Shown: piece by piece, positions 12,916-20,915 of the stretch | How positions within the stretch are numbered: position 1 is the first letter of the stretch | Layout of the letters: each line of letters opens with the position of its first letter | Assembly (NCBI GenBank): GCA_946626395.1 | Contig: CAMOUF010000003.1 | Coordinates: 1-21,584, forward strand | Source: an uncultured Clostridia bacterium | Lineage (GTDB): Bacteria; Bacillota; Clostridia; Christensenellales; Aristaeellaceae | DNA length: 21,584 nucleotides | Direction of reading: 5' to 3' | Notes under the pieces: generated by a model | Databases searched by the model: none | Seen by the model: the letters and a program-made list of their open reading frames with translations, nothing else | Told to the model about the DNA's origin: nothing | Translations under genes and position numbers: made by a program

Positions 12916-13628
12916 GCGTCAGGCTGGATAAGCTCCTGTCCCGGCTGGGCCTGGCCTCCCGCAGCGGCGTAAAGGACATGCTGAAGGCGGGCCGGGTCCG
13001 GGTAAATGGTGAAATCATCCGGGACCCTTCCTTTCAAACGCCCCTGGAGGCGGAAGTGGCCCTGGACGGAAAGCTCCTGGACACCCGGCTGGACCGGCAT
13101 CTGATGCTGTATAAGCCCGCAGGGGTGCTCACCGCCCGGGAGGATCCCCGGCAGAAAACCGTGATGGAGCTTTTGCCGCCTCTGTATACCGCCCTGGGCT
13201 GCATGCCCGTAGGCCGATTGGACAAGGACACCACCGGCATCCTGCTGCTCACCACCGACGGCGAGCTGGCCCACCGGCTCATTTCCCCGGACCGGCACGT
13301 GGACAAGGTCTATGAAGCCCGGGTAGAAGGCTGCCTGAACGATTCGGATATTCAGCTGTTTGCCCGGGGCATTCCCCTCAAGGATTTTACCGCCCTGCCC
13401 GCAAAGCTGGAAATTCTGTCCCCTGACACAGGGCGGGTCACGGTGCAGGAAGGAAAGTATCACCAGGTCAAGCGCATGTTCGGCGCGGTGGGAAAGCCGG
13501 TGATCGCCCTGCACAGGCTCAGCTTCGGCCCCCTGCCCCTGGACGATGGGCTGGCCCCGGGTCAATTCCGGGAACTGACGGAGGGAGAAACCGCCGCCCT
13601 GTACGAAGCGGCGGGCTTGAACGCATGA
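12912..13628 (+). CDS. rsuA: 16S rRNA pseudouridine synthase RsuA
   Basis: The 238-residue protein has an N-terminal S4 RNA-binding domain (RLDKLLSRLGLASRSGVKDM, 4-23, with GRVRVNG) and the RsuA/RluB catalytic domain with MPVGRLDKDTTGILLLT, where Asp104 is the catalytic residue. The C-terminal motif EGKYHQVKRMFGAVGKPV is typical of the family. It isomerises a uridine (U516 in E. coli numbering) in 16S rRNA. The ATG overlaps the preceding stop (ATGA), and the stop overlaps the next start, which fits translational coupling. RluB/RluF-type specificity cannot be excluded, but the length and motifs favour RsuA. Confidence 0.9.
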   Translation: MSVRLDKLLSRLGLASRSGVKDMLKAGRVRVNGEIIRDPSFQTPLEAEVALDGKLLDTRLDRHLMLYKPAGVLTAREDPRQKTVMELLPPLYTALGCMPVGRLDKDTTGILLLTTDGELAHRLISPDRHVDKVYEARVEGCLNDSDIQLFARGIPLKDFTALPAKLEILSPDTGRVTVQEGKYHQVKRMFGAVGKPVIALHRLSFGPLPLDDGLAPGQFRELTEGETAALYEAAGLNA

Positions 13629-14233
13629 ACGATCATTATTATTCCGCGTCGCCGCTCAGCGACCATCAATATCAGACGGCCCTGTGGACCTACCGGGGGC
13701 ATGATTTGAAGTTCAAAACCGACGCCGGTGTCTTTTCCAAGGGCGAAGTGGACTATGGCACCCAGGTGCTTTTGAAAAGCCTGCCGGAAAGCCTGACAGG
13801 CCGGGTGCTGGATTTGGGCTGCGGCTGGGGCGCGGTGGGCGTGAGCGTGGCAAAAATCTTTCCAGACGCCCAGGTAGTGATGAGCGACGTGAACCGGCGG
13901 GCCCTGGACCTTGCCCGGGAAAACGCCCGGGTCAATGGCGTTTCTGCCCAGATTCTGGAAAGCGACGGGCTAGACAATGTGGACGGGGATTTTGATTTTA
14001 TCCTCACCAATCCTCCCATCCGGGCGGGCAAGCAAGTGATCTACCGGATGTTTGCAGACAGCGCCCAGCGCCTGGGAGAAACGGGACAGCTCTTTTTAGT
14101 GATCCGGAAGCAGCAGGGGGCTGAGTCCGCCCTCAGGTATTTAAAAACCGTCTTTCACCAAGTGGACACCGTGGAAAAAAGCAGCGGATTCTGGGTGATC
14201 CGCTGCCAGGGAGGAAATCAGGATGGGGTTTGA
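13625..14233 (+). CDS. RsmC-like class I SAM methyltransferase
   Basis: This 202-residue protein resembles the YbxB/RsmC C-terminal domain. It begins with the family's HYYS, then FKTDAGVFSKGEVDYGT, the SAM-binding VLDLGCGWGAVGV (61-73), acidic SDVN after strand 2, and the catalytic NPPIRAGK (129-136), which marks N2-guanine methyltransferases of rRNA (RsmC, m2G1207 of 16S rRNA). It is the short, single-domain form usual in Gram-positives. It starts in the rsuA stop codon (ATGA) and its end overlaps the next gene by 11 nt, linking two ribosomal RNA modification enzymes in one transcript. Confidence 0.88.
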   Translation: MNDHYYSASPLSDHQYQTALWTYRGHDLKFKTDAGVFSKGEVDYGTQVLLKSLPESLTGRVLDLGCGWGAVGVSVAKIFPDAQVVMSDVNRRALDLARENARVNGVSAQILESDGLDNVDGDFDFILTNPPIRAGKQVIYRMFADSAQRLGETGQLFLVIRKQQGAESALRYLKTVFHQVDTVEKSSGFWVIRCQGGNQDGV

Positions 14234-15413
14234 CGAAAGGTATTTTGACCGGCCCATGGACCGCCGGAACACCGAATGCGAAAAATGGGACGACCGGGAC
14301 GTGATGAACCCCGACGGGGTGCCCCTGTGGGTGGCGGATATGGATTTCCCCTGCGCCCCCGCCATCGTAGAAGCCCTGCAACGCCGGGTGTCCCACCCCT
14401 GCTTTGGGTATAATATCGACAGACCCCTGGACGGGGAAGCGCTGGTTTCCTTCTGGCGGCGGCGTCACGGGCTTGAGGCGCAGCCCAAGCAGACCCAAAT
14501 GCTGCCCTGCGTGATCACGGGCTTAAAAACCTGCGTCCGGGCGTTCACCCGGGAAGGGGACGACGTCGCCATCCTGACCCCGGTTTACGGCCCCTTCTAT
14601 GAAGCCATCCGGGCCAACGGGCGAAAAATCATGCCCGTGTCCCTGCTGCGGCAGGAGGAGACCGGGCGTTATGAACTGGATTATGCGGGCATGGAACAGG
14701 CCCTTCAAAACGGGGCGAAGCTGATGATGCTGTGCAGCCCCCACAATCCCGTGTCCCGCCTTTGGAGCCGGGAGGAATTGACCGCCCTTTGCCGTCTGGC
14801 GGAAAAATATAACGTGCCCATGGTGTGCGATGAGATCCACGCGGATTTCGTGTATCAGCCGGGCCGGTTCGTGTCGATCCTCTCTATTCCGGAAGGCCGT
14901 CAGCGGGCCGTGATGCTCTGCTCCGCCAGCAAGACCTTTAACGTGGCGGGCCTGCAGCAGGCCGCGGCCATCTGCATGAATGAGGAAATGATGGCAGCGT
15001 TCCGCCAGGCCCTTGCCAGCGCGGGCGTGGTCAGCGGCAACCCCTTTGCCCGTCTGGCCGCCCGGGCCGCCTATACGGCCTGCGACGATTGGCTGGACGG
15101 CCTGCTTGCTTACCTGGACGGCAGCCGGGCGCTGCTTGGGGAATGGATGCGCCAATATGTACCCAAGGCACGCCTCTCCCCCATCGAGGCCACGTATCTG
15201 GCCTGGGCGGATATGCGGGCCTACGGCCTCACCTGCGAACAAATGGCGGAAAAATGCAGGCAGGCTGGCGTGGCGCTGACGGCGGGCACCTTCTTCGGTC
15301 AGGAGGGAGAAGGCTTTATGCGCATCAATTTCGCCTGTCCCCGGGCGCAGCTGCTCGAGGGAATCAAACGTTTGGGCCAGGCCCTGAAGGAGGAGCAAGC
15401 CAACCATGGATAA
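14223..15413 (+). CDS. PatB/MalY-type PLP-dependent C-S lyase (cystathionine beta-lyase)
   Basis: The 396-residue fold-type I PLP enzyme matches the MalY/PatB family. The features are WVADMDFPCAPAI (36-48), GYNIDRP, the PLP-contacting SPHNPVSR (172-179), DEIHADF (203-209) and the Schiff-base Lys237 in SASKTFNVAGLQ. Family members cleave the C-S bond of cystathionine or related amino acids to give homocysteine or thiol, pyruvate and ammonia. PatB does this in Bacillus cysteine/methionine metabolism. An aminotransferase activity is the alternative. The ATG at 14223 lies inside the previous gene, and the stop overlaps the pepV start by 8 nt. Confidence 0.88.
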   Translation: MGFDERYFDRPMDRRNTECEKWDDRDVMNPDGVPLWVADMDFPCAPAIVEALQRRVSHPCFGYNIDRPLDGEALVSFWRRRHGLEAQPKQTQMLPCVITGLKTCVRAFTREGDDVAILTPVYGPFYEAIRANGRKIMPVSLLRQEETGRYELDYAGMEQALQNGAKLMMLCSPHNPVSRLWSREELTALCRLAEKYNVPMVCDEIHADFVYQPGRFVSILSIPEGRQRAVMLCSASKTFNVAGLQQAAAICMNEEMMAAFRQALASAGVVSGNPFARLAARAAYTACDDWLDGLLAYLDGSRALLGEWMRQYVPKARLSPIEATYLAWADMRAYGLTCEQMAEKCRQAGVALTAGTFFGQEGEGFMRINFACPRAQLLEGIKRLGQALKEEQANHG

Positions 15414-16785
15414 AATTGAAAAGCTGCTGGATGAGTACCGGGAAGAAATGGTGGACACCCTGCAAAAATGGGTGCGCATTCCCAGCGTGAAGGGAGAGGA
15501 AGCCCCCGGCGCGCCCTTTGGCGTCGAGGCCCGGAAAGCCCTGGATACCGCCATGGCGGACTGCGAGCGCTTCGGCCTGAAAACGGAAATCTTCGGCGGC
15601 TACGCGGGCCACGCCGATTTGGGCGAAGGCTCCACCCGGGACGCCCTGGCCATTCTGGCCCATCTGGACGTGGTACCCGTGGGCGATGGCTGGACCAGGG
15701 AGCCCTTCGGCGGGGAAATCGCCGACGGCAAAATCTTTGGCCGGGGTACCAGCGACGATAAGGGCCCCGCCGTGGCGGCGCTGTATGCCATGCGGGCGGT
15801 CAAGGAAGCGGGCATTCCCCTCCGGCGGAAGGTGCGGCTCATTTTGGGCTGCGACGAGGAATGCGGCTCCTCCGATATGCGGTATTATAAAAAAGTGACG
15901 GAAATGCCCCGCTCCGGGTTCAGCCCCGACGCGGACTATCCGGTGATCAACATTGAAAAAGGCGGCTCCCATATCCAGTTTACAGGAGAGCTGAGCAAGG
16001 AAGGCTTGCAGGTTCTGTCCATGCAGGTGGGCGAGCGGGCCAATGTGATTCCCGGCTTCGCCTCCGCCCTGGTGGAGGGCGACGAGGAAACCGCGAAAAA
16101 AGCGGAGGAAGCGGGCCAGCGTCTGGGCTTCCCGGTAAAAACCACCCTGGGCAACGGGGCCGTGATCATCGAAACCACCGGCCTCACCGGCCACGCCGCC
16201 TTCCCCTCCCACGGCCGCAACGCCATCGGGCAGATGCTGTTGATCTTTGAGGCCCTGGGCGTTCAGGGCGCGCTGCTGGAGCTGGCCCAAACCGTGGGCA
16301 TGACCTACAACGGGGAAAACCTGGGCATCGCCATGCGGGACGATATTTCCGGGGAGCTCACCGGCAGCCTGGATATCATCAATATCGAGCATGGCCGGGT
16401 CACCGCCCTGATGGACGTGCGCTATCCTGTGCTGTTCAGTCCGGAAAGAATGTTCCAGCTGCTGGCACAGCGGCTGAAATTCCTCAAAGCCGAGGACGCG
16501 GGCACCCGTCCTCCCCACTTTGTGAGCGACCAGACGGAATTGGTGCAGGAATTGCTGGAAGCCTATCATGAGGTGACCGGCGGAGAAAAGAAAACCATCG
16601 CCATCGGCGGCGGCACCTATGCCCAGTCCATGGAGGAGGGGGTGGCCTTCGGGGCTCTGTTCCCCGGCGAAGTGGAAATGGCCCACCAGGCCGATGAATT
16701 CATGACCCTGGACTCCCTGTTCCTAAACGCCCGGATCTTTGCCCGGGCCATCGTGCGCCTGGCAGGCAAGAAAGCTGAGGAATAA
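15406..16785 (+). CDS. pepV: PepV-type M20 dipeptidase
   Basis: The 459-residue zinc peptidase has the PepV arrangement: LAHLDVVPVGDGW with His86 and Asp88, FGRGTSDDKGP with the bridging Asp118, GCDEECGSSDM with catalytic Glu151 and Glu152, Asp/His further on (FSPDADYPV; GHAAFPS in the lid domain) and C-terminal IGGGTYAQ. PepV removes N-terminal residues from dipeptides in the cytoplasm, supplying amino acids. It overlaps the preceding PLP enzyme gene by 8 nt, so peptide hydrolysis and sulfur amino acid cleavage are co-expressed. The length is typical for the family. Confidence 0.92.
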   Translation: MDKIEKLLDEYREEMVDTLQKWVRIPSVKGEEAPGAPFGVEARKALDTAMADCERFGLKTEIFGGYAGHADLGEGSTRDALAILAHLDVVPVGDGWTREPFGGEIADGKIFGRGTSDDKGPAVAALYAMRAVKEAGIPLRRKVRLILGCDEECGSSDMRYYKKVTEMPRSGFSPDADYPVINIEKGGSHIQFTGELSKEGLQVLSMQVGERANVIPGFASALVEGDEETAKKAEEAGQRLGFPVKTTLGNGAVIIETTGLTGHAAFPSHGRNAIGQMLLIFEALGVQGALLELAQTVGMTYNGENLGIAMRDDISGELTGSLDIINIEHGRVTALMDVRYPVLFSPERMFQLLAQRLKFLKAEDAGTRPPHFVSDQTELVQELLEAYHEVTGGEKKTIAIGGGTYAQSMEEGVAFGALFPGEVEMAHQADEFMTLDSLFLNARIFARAIVRLAGKKAEE

Positions 16786-16788
16786 AAA

Positions 16789-17148
16789 ATGAGCACCACA
16801 GAAATCATTACCTGCATCAACTGCCCCGTGGGCTGCCGGATGGAAGTGACCCACGAAGGGGAAACTGTTTTGTCCGTGAAGGGCAACACCTGCAAACGGG
16901 GCGACGCCTATGCCCGGCAGGAATGCGTGGCCCCCTTAAGGATGGTCACCGCCGTGGCCCCGGTCAAGGATCGGGATATGCCCGTCAGCCTGAAAACCCG
17001 CACCCCCATCCCCAAGAAGCTGATCAGCGCCTGCATGAGCGCCATCATGGAAAAGCCCTTCCAGGCTCCCATTGCCGCAGGCGACGTGCTGATTCCCGAC
17101 GTATGCGGCACCGGCGTGGACGTGATCGCCACCAAAAGCGTGCTGTAA
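16789..17148 (+). CDS. DUF1667 cysteine-motif protein
   Basis: The 119-residue protein begins with a CxxCxxxC cluster (Cys9, Cys12, Cys16 in CINCPVGC) plus Cys35 (GNTCKRGDAYARQE) and Cys46, followed by the DUF1667 hallmark PLRMVTAVAPV, PVSLKTRTPIPK and a C-terminal AGDVLIPDVCGTGVDVIATK. The cysteines probably bind a metal or Fe-S cluster. The domain normally accompanies GlpO-type glycerol-3-phosphate dehydrogenase and NAD(FAD)-dependent dehydrogenase genes. Here neither partner is present; it follows pepV after 3 nt with a GAGGAA ribosome site inside the pepV end. Its partner is unknown. Confidence 0.9.
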   Translation: MSTTEIITCINCPVGCRMEVTHEGETVLSVKGNTCKRGDAYARQECVAPLRMVTAVAPVKDRDMPVSLKTRTPIPKKLISACMSAIMEKPFQAPIAAGDVLIPDVCGTGVDVIATKSVL

Positions 17149-17170
17149 CTGCGGGAAGCATAAACGATAG

Positions 17171-17187
17171 ACTCATCACTCCTAACT
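17171..17187. repeat. Short fragment of the heptamer repeat
   Basis: ACTCATCACTCCTAACT matches the ACTCCTC/ACTCCTA tails of the dispersed repeats at 8671-8713 and 10303-10360. It lies between the DUF1667 gene and manA. Confidence 0.4.
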
Positions 17188-17216
17188 GATCGAATCACCT
17201 AAAGGAGGAACCCGCC

Positions 17217-18161
17217 ATGCCCATTGCGCCGATTTTAATGTCTCCCGCGTATCGCTGCGGCTCCGCCACGCCCTGGGGCGGAGAGGGCCTGCGCATGATG
17301 TTTGGCAAGGATATTCCCGATGAACGCACCGGCGAAAGCCTCGAGGTCAGCGCGATTCCCGGGCTGGAAAGCCGGGACAGCGAGGGCAGCACCCTCACCG
17401 CGCTCATCAGCGGCTACGGCGAAAAGCTCACCGGCCCCGGCTTCTGTCGGCCTTTTCCCCTGCTGCTCAAGCTCCTGGACGCCAAGGATAAGCTCAGCGT
17501 GCAGGTGCATGCCGACGACAATTACGCCGCCCAGGTGGAAGGCAAGCTGGGCAAGACCGAGGCATGGCATATCCTGTTCGCTGCGCCCGGCGCGGAATTG
17601 GTGTATGGCATCAAGGAAGGCACCGACAAGGAAACCCTTCGAGCCGCTTCTGAAAACGGCGCCGCCGTGGAAGGGCTGCTGCGCAAGGTGAAGGTGAAGG
17701 CGGGACAAACATATTATATTCCCGCCGGAACGGTGCACGCCATCGGCGCGGGCATCATCCTGTATGAAATTCAGGAATCCAGCGATCTGACCTACCGCTT
17801 CTATGATTGGGACCGTCAGGACGCCCAGGGCAACAAGCGGCCGTTGCATATTCAAAAGGCCGTGGATGTGGTGGACGTTCATTCCCAGCGCCAGCCTGAA
17901 AAAGAAATCCCCATCGGTCCGGGCCGGTTCCGCCTGGTGGAAGACCCGCATTTTACCCTGGAGCGCCTGTGCGCCTTTGACGCCGACGTGGCCCCCGACC
18001 CCCGCCGGTTCCGCATCCTTACGGCCATCCGGGAATGCATCCTGACTTGGGAGGACGGCAGCCTCACCGTGCCGCCGGGACGCACCGTGCTGCTGCCCGC
18101 CGACGGATATCCGCTGCATATCAAAGCGCCTTCCGCCCTGGTTTCCTATCCCACGATCTGA
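17217..18161 (+). CDS. manA: Class I mannose-6-phosphate isomerase
   Basis: The 314-residue protein is the short Bacillus-type ManA. Zinc ligands are visible: Gln96 and His98 in LSVQVHADD, Glu115 in GKTEAWHI and His174 in IPAGTVHAIG; the C-terminal half has IQESSDLTYRFYDWDR. It interconverts mannose-6-phosphate and fructose-6-phosphate in the cytoplasm, linking mannose use and nucleotide-sugar synthesis to glycolysis. The ATG has AAAGGAGG 8 nt upstream. It follows the DUF1667 gene by 68 nt, so it may be read from the same operon. No distinct promoter is seen in the gap. Confidence 0.95.
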   Translation: MPIAPILMSPAYRCGSATPWGGEGLRMMFGKDIPDERTGESLEVSAIPGLESRDSEGSTLTALISGYGEKLTGPGFCRPFPLLLKLLDAKDKLSVQVHADDNYAAQVEGKLGKTEAWHILFAAPGAELVYGIKEGTDKETLRAASENGAAVEGLLRKVKVKAGQTYYIPAGTVHAIGAGIILYEIQESSDLTYRFYDWDRQDAQGNKRPLHIQKAVDVVDVHSQRQPEKEIPIGPGRFRLVEDPHFTLERLCAFDADVAPDPRRFRILTAIRECILTWEDGSLTVPPGRTVLLPADGYPLHIKAPSALVSYPTI

Positions 18162-18179
18162 ACGCTCAGGGACGCTTTC

Positions 18180-18224
18180 CTGGGGGAACCCGCTCTTTGG
18201 AACCCAAAGAGCGGGTTCCCCCAG
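18180..18224. repeat. 21-bp perfect palindromic hairpin after manA
   Basis: C plus TGGGGGAACCCGCTCTTTGG (18180-18200) is perfectly complementary to 18204-18224, leaving only AAC as loop. No T tract follows on the plus strand (GACCTCTGTTCCG, then A8). It may stop transcription or protect the 3' end of the manA transcript, but its perfection suggests a dispersed palindromic element. Confidence 0.75.
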
Positions 18225-18396
18225 ACCTCTGTTCCGAAAAAAAATATTCAAAAAGAACAGGGCAGTAATATATGATATTGATTCCCGCTGTTACAAAAGA
18301 AATGAAAAAATGCTTGTATTCATCACGCTTCTGGCCAAGCATTCCCCTTGCTCAGGAGTCAATTTCATCCTTGAGAACAAGCCCGTAATGCCTGTA

Positions 18397-18441
18397 AAAG
18401 AGCCCGCAAAGCATGAACCAACATAGCTTTGCGGGCTCTTT
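18397..18441 (-). terminator. Terminator of the 18450-20078 membrane-protein operon
   Basis: A 16-bp perfect stem (18397-18412 with 18426-18441, AAAGAGCCCGCAAAGC) with a 13-nt loop ends in TTTT on the minus strand, 9 nt after the stop codon. In the plus direction the stem is followed by only weak T content. It could act on both strands. Confidence 0.8.
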
Positions 18442-18449
18442 ATATGCAG

Positions 18450-19427
18450 TTATTTGCGGAACACCAGCCAATTGTGGGAGAAGGGCCAGGGGGTGCCGAT
18501 AATGTCCACAGGCTGGTCATTTTCCTTTCGATACCAGGAATAATTCCAGCCGCTTCCCATATCGCAGTAAAGGGCGTCCCGCACCCCCAGTTCCTCCAGC
18601 GCCTGAATAAAATCATTATAGTGCATTTGCGTGCGGGAGTCGATCACGCAGGCTCTTCCGTTCAGCAGCGCCAGCACCCGAAAGCAGCGAAACTCGTTGC
18701 TGCTGTGGCCGCCCCGCTGCCCGTCATACAGAACGATGAACTGCTGATAGCCTGACCCGCCCTGGGCCGCGGCGGTTTGAACGGCCTGCTCTGCCTGGTC
18801 GATATTCCAGATGCGGGCGGTTCCGTTCACATAGGTAAACGCCCCCAGCCTGTCCTGGGGTTTTCCCCGCTCCAGCTGTCCGTTGGCAACGTGCCAGCCC
18901 ACGATGTTGCTGTGGTGAAAATCCAGCTGATAGGTGGATTGGAAGGCCGCCGCCACGCACATCAGGATGGATTCATCCTCCTTGGAGGGCCTGTCCCCTG
19001 CCACGAAGGAAAGCTCGCCGTAATCCGCATAATAGATATACAGGTTCTCCGTTTCCAGCAGCGTCACCTTTTTCCCGGAATCCTCCGCCGCCTGGGCCGC
19101 TTCCCGGGCAGAGGACACATAGCCGTCCGGCGTCAGGGGGTTGTGATACTGGCTGGTGAGAATAAACAGGCTCAGCCCCAGCATCAGGAAAACGGAAATG
19201 GAATTGAGCAGAAGTATCAGCCGCATCAATTTCATCAGCAGCCGCTTTTGCGTCTTTTCATCCATATGCAGGTGAAAAATCAGCCCGGCCAAAGAAACCA
19301 GAGCATTCAGCGTCACCGCGTAAAAGGGCCAGTTGAAGCCGTCAAAAATCTGAATGGCGCAAATGCTGAAAATGGACAGCAGCGTGGTAAACAAAAACCA
19401 GACGGCCTTGTGCGTATTTCTGGACAT
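18450..19427 (-). CDS. Membrane-anchored protein with phosphodiester-glycosidase-like C-terminal region
   Basis: The 325-residue protein has three N-terminal hydrophobic segments (about 8-28, 33-53 and 70-92) and an extracytoplasmic part. Its C-terminal region has FRVLALLNGRACVIDSRTQM (249-268) and ALYCDMGSGWNYSWYR (275-290). The order 'product self-description - IDS - F..AL..LGV.DALY.DMG.G' resembles NAGPA/phosphodiester glycosidase-type proteins, where a DGGGS-like motif follows LGV.dAL. This is a weak, motif-based inference. Substrate and role are unknown. It is 6 nt downstream of a six-helix membrane protein gene, so the two are co-translated and may work together. Confidence 0.75.
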   Translation of the reverse strand: MSRNTHKAVWFLFTTLLSIFSICAIQIFDGFNWPFYAVTLNALVSLAGLIFHLHMDEKTQKRLLMKLMRLILLLNSISVFLMLGLSLFILTSQYHNPLTPDGYVSSAREAAQAAEDSGKKVTLLETENLYIYYADYGELSFVAGDRPSKEDESILMCVAAAFQSTYQLDFHHSNIVGWHVANGQLERGKPQDRLGAFTYVNGTARIWNIDQAEQAVQTAAAQGGSGYQQFIVLYDGQRGGHSSNEFRCFRVLALLNGRACVIDSRTQMHYNDFIQALEELGVRDALYCDMGSGWNYSWYRKENDQPVDIIGTPWPFSHNWLVFRK

Positions 19428-19433
19428 TGGCGT

Positions 19434-20078
19434 TCACCCTCCCACATATTCCCGCTGATCGATCAGGAGAATCAGCTCCGCGCACGCCACCAGGATGAAG
19501 ATAAACAGCTCATCCAGATGCAGTGTCCAGATATACAGGATATAGGCCCGCTCAAAGCTCAGCACCGGGGCGATGATCAGCTGAACCACCACCAGCGCCA
19601 GCAGAAACAGAATGGACACCTGATTGACGGATGCCCGGATGGCCTCCTGCCGCCGGGCAGCGTGGATCACAAAATGATTCACGCACACAAAGGACTGAAT
19701 AAACAGGCTCATCCGCTCCCCCGCCAGAAAAATGAAGCCCTGCAGGCCCATGGTGATGTAGGTTTCAGAATCCCGGCTGGCCAGGTTGCCCAGGGCGTAC
19801 TGGGATTGGGTGCACAGCATACAGAACAAAAGACCCACCGTGGCCGCCTGCATCAGAAACAGCTTATGGGCTTTCAGGGAATAATACAGCGTGACGATCA
19901 GCGTCAGCCGCATCATGAGATCATACAGGCCCACCAGATCCATGGCTCCGGAGGCTTTGCCAAAGAAATAGATCACCGGCAGCAGCAGCACGCTGATGCC
20001 AGCCGCCACCAGGGCCGTGGTTTCATGGAGAAAAAAACGCTTGTACCGGCTGGATAAGGAAGCCTTCTTTTTTCCCAT
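19434..20078 (-). CDS. Polytopic membrane protein of unknown function
   Basis: The 214-residue protein has about six transmembrane segments (for example ALVAAGISVLLLPVIYFFG, LTLIVTLYYSL, ATVGLLFCMLC, VSILFLLALVVVQLIIA and LFIFILVACAELILLI) and a basic N-terminus (MGKKKASLSSRYKRFFLHE). I recognise no family motif. The ATG at 20078 is preferred over one at 20090 because GAGGTG lies 5 nt ahead of it. It is directly upstream of the membrane-anchored protein at 18450-19427 and probably forms a unit with it. Confidence 0.75.
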   Translation of the reverse strand: MGKKKASLSSRYKRFFLHETTALVAAGISVLLLPVIYFFGKASGAMDLVGLYDLMMRLTLIVTLYYSLKAHKLFLMQAATVGLLFCMLCTQSQYALGNLASRDSETYITMGLQGFIFLAGERMSLFIQSFVCVNHFVIHAARRQEAIRASVNQVSILFLLALVVVQLIIAPVLSFERAYILYIWTLHLDELFIFILVACAELILLIDQREYVGG

Positions 20079-20135
20079 GGTGCACCTCATTCCGTTTCTT
20101 TTCCCGGGCCGCGTTCCATCCGGCGAAGGGAATCA

Positions 20136-20153
20136 ATACCGCAATTACGGTAT
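20136..20153. promoter_or_regulatory. Small palindrome ahead of the membrane-protein operon
   Basis: ATACCG-CAATTA-CGGTAT is a perfect 6-bp inverted repeat 58 nt upstream of the start at 20078. It could be an operator or a weak hairpin. No good promoter boxes were found beside it. Confidence 0.25.
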
Positions 20154-20163
20154 CAAACGATTG

Positions 20164-20748
20164 TTATTTCATTCCGGATTTCCGGAGCCATTCCTTTTGC
20201 CGGGAAAGCAAATCTAAAATCTGGGAAAAGGGATTCGATTGGAAAGCGGATGAATCAAAAGGCTTCCCAGCCGTTTCTCCAATCAGGGCGGCTGTAAAAT
20301 CCCCGATGCTCCCGAGGATGTCCGCCGCTTCTTTCTTCCCCGAAATCGTCAGCTTTCCGGCCCGGGCGTATACTTCCGCGTCTTTCAGGGTATCCATTAC
20401 ATCGTCCATGGTTTCTTCCGCTAAAATGCCTTCCTGGGTTTCCTTCAAATAATCCCGCAGCATCAGGTCCAGGGCGTCGCAGGTTTTGTTGATTTCCCGG
20501 GCTTCCTTTTCCGCCACAAAGTCGTCCTCCGTTTTTCCCCTGTTTCTGAACGCTTTACGGATGCCCTGAAAAATGGCGGAAAAGATGCCCAAGGTGGTGC
20601 TGTACGAAGCCGTCTCCATGACGGCTTCGCCATTGATGCGGTTATCAGAGCCATCGTTATGGGCGGCATGCCAAAGCTCCCGTTTCCCGGAACTGAGCTT
20701 TCCAAGGATTTCCGGATGGATGCTGAGCTTCACGCCTGTTTTCGCCAT
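20164..20748 (-). CDS. Unrecognised soluble protein
   Basis: The 194-residue protein begins MAKTGVKLSIHPEILGKLSS. It has no signal peptide and one weakly hydrophobic stretch (TTLGIFSAIFQGIRKAF), followed by a mostly helical acidic middle (EKEAREINKTCDALDLMLRD, EETMDDVMDTLKDAEVYARA). I do not recognise it. The ATG at 20748 is chosen because GGAGGAGG stands directly upstream; the longer frame to 20841 would run through the terminator of the fprA-like gene. Base composition is more AT-rich than its neighbours, which may hint at transfer. It is upstream of, and probably separate from, the membrane-protein pair. Confidence 0.7.
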   Translation of the reverse strand: MAKTGVKLSIHPEILGKLSSGKRELWHAAHNDGSDNRINGEAVMETASYSTTLGIFSAIFQGIRKAFRNRGKTEDDFVAEKEAREINKTCDALDLMLRDYLKETQEGILAEETMDDVMDTLKDAEVYARAGKLTISGKKEAADILGSIGDFTAALIGETAGKPFDSSAFQSNPFSQILDLLSRQKEWLRKSGMK

Positions 20749-20804
20749 GGTTCCTCCTCCAGCGCCGCAGTGCTTTCTGGTGATTTCTTTTCCTATGAAA
20801 TCTG

Positions 20805-20856
20805 AAAAACGACGCTGTGCCATTTCCCCGCGCAGGCGCATGAAAATGACACAGCG
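20805..20856 (-). terminator. Terminator of the FprA-like gene
   Basis: CGCTGTG (20813-20819) pairs with CACAGCG (20850-20856), and after one mismatch CATTT/AAATG extends the stem to 13 positions. On the minus strand TCGTTTTT follows. It lies about 60 nt after the stop codon at 20916. Confidence 0.7.
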
Positions 20857-20915
20857 TTATTCTTTTGCTGCTTTGTTTTTTTCAAAGCCAAGGGCCAACA
20901 CGGGATAATCCTTCG

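Noticed and set aside
18180..18224. Palindrome as an ordinary manA terminator
   Set aside because: The plus strand has no T run after the stem, and the perfect 21-bp arms exceed typical terminators; kept as a repeat with possible terminator function.
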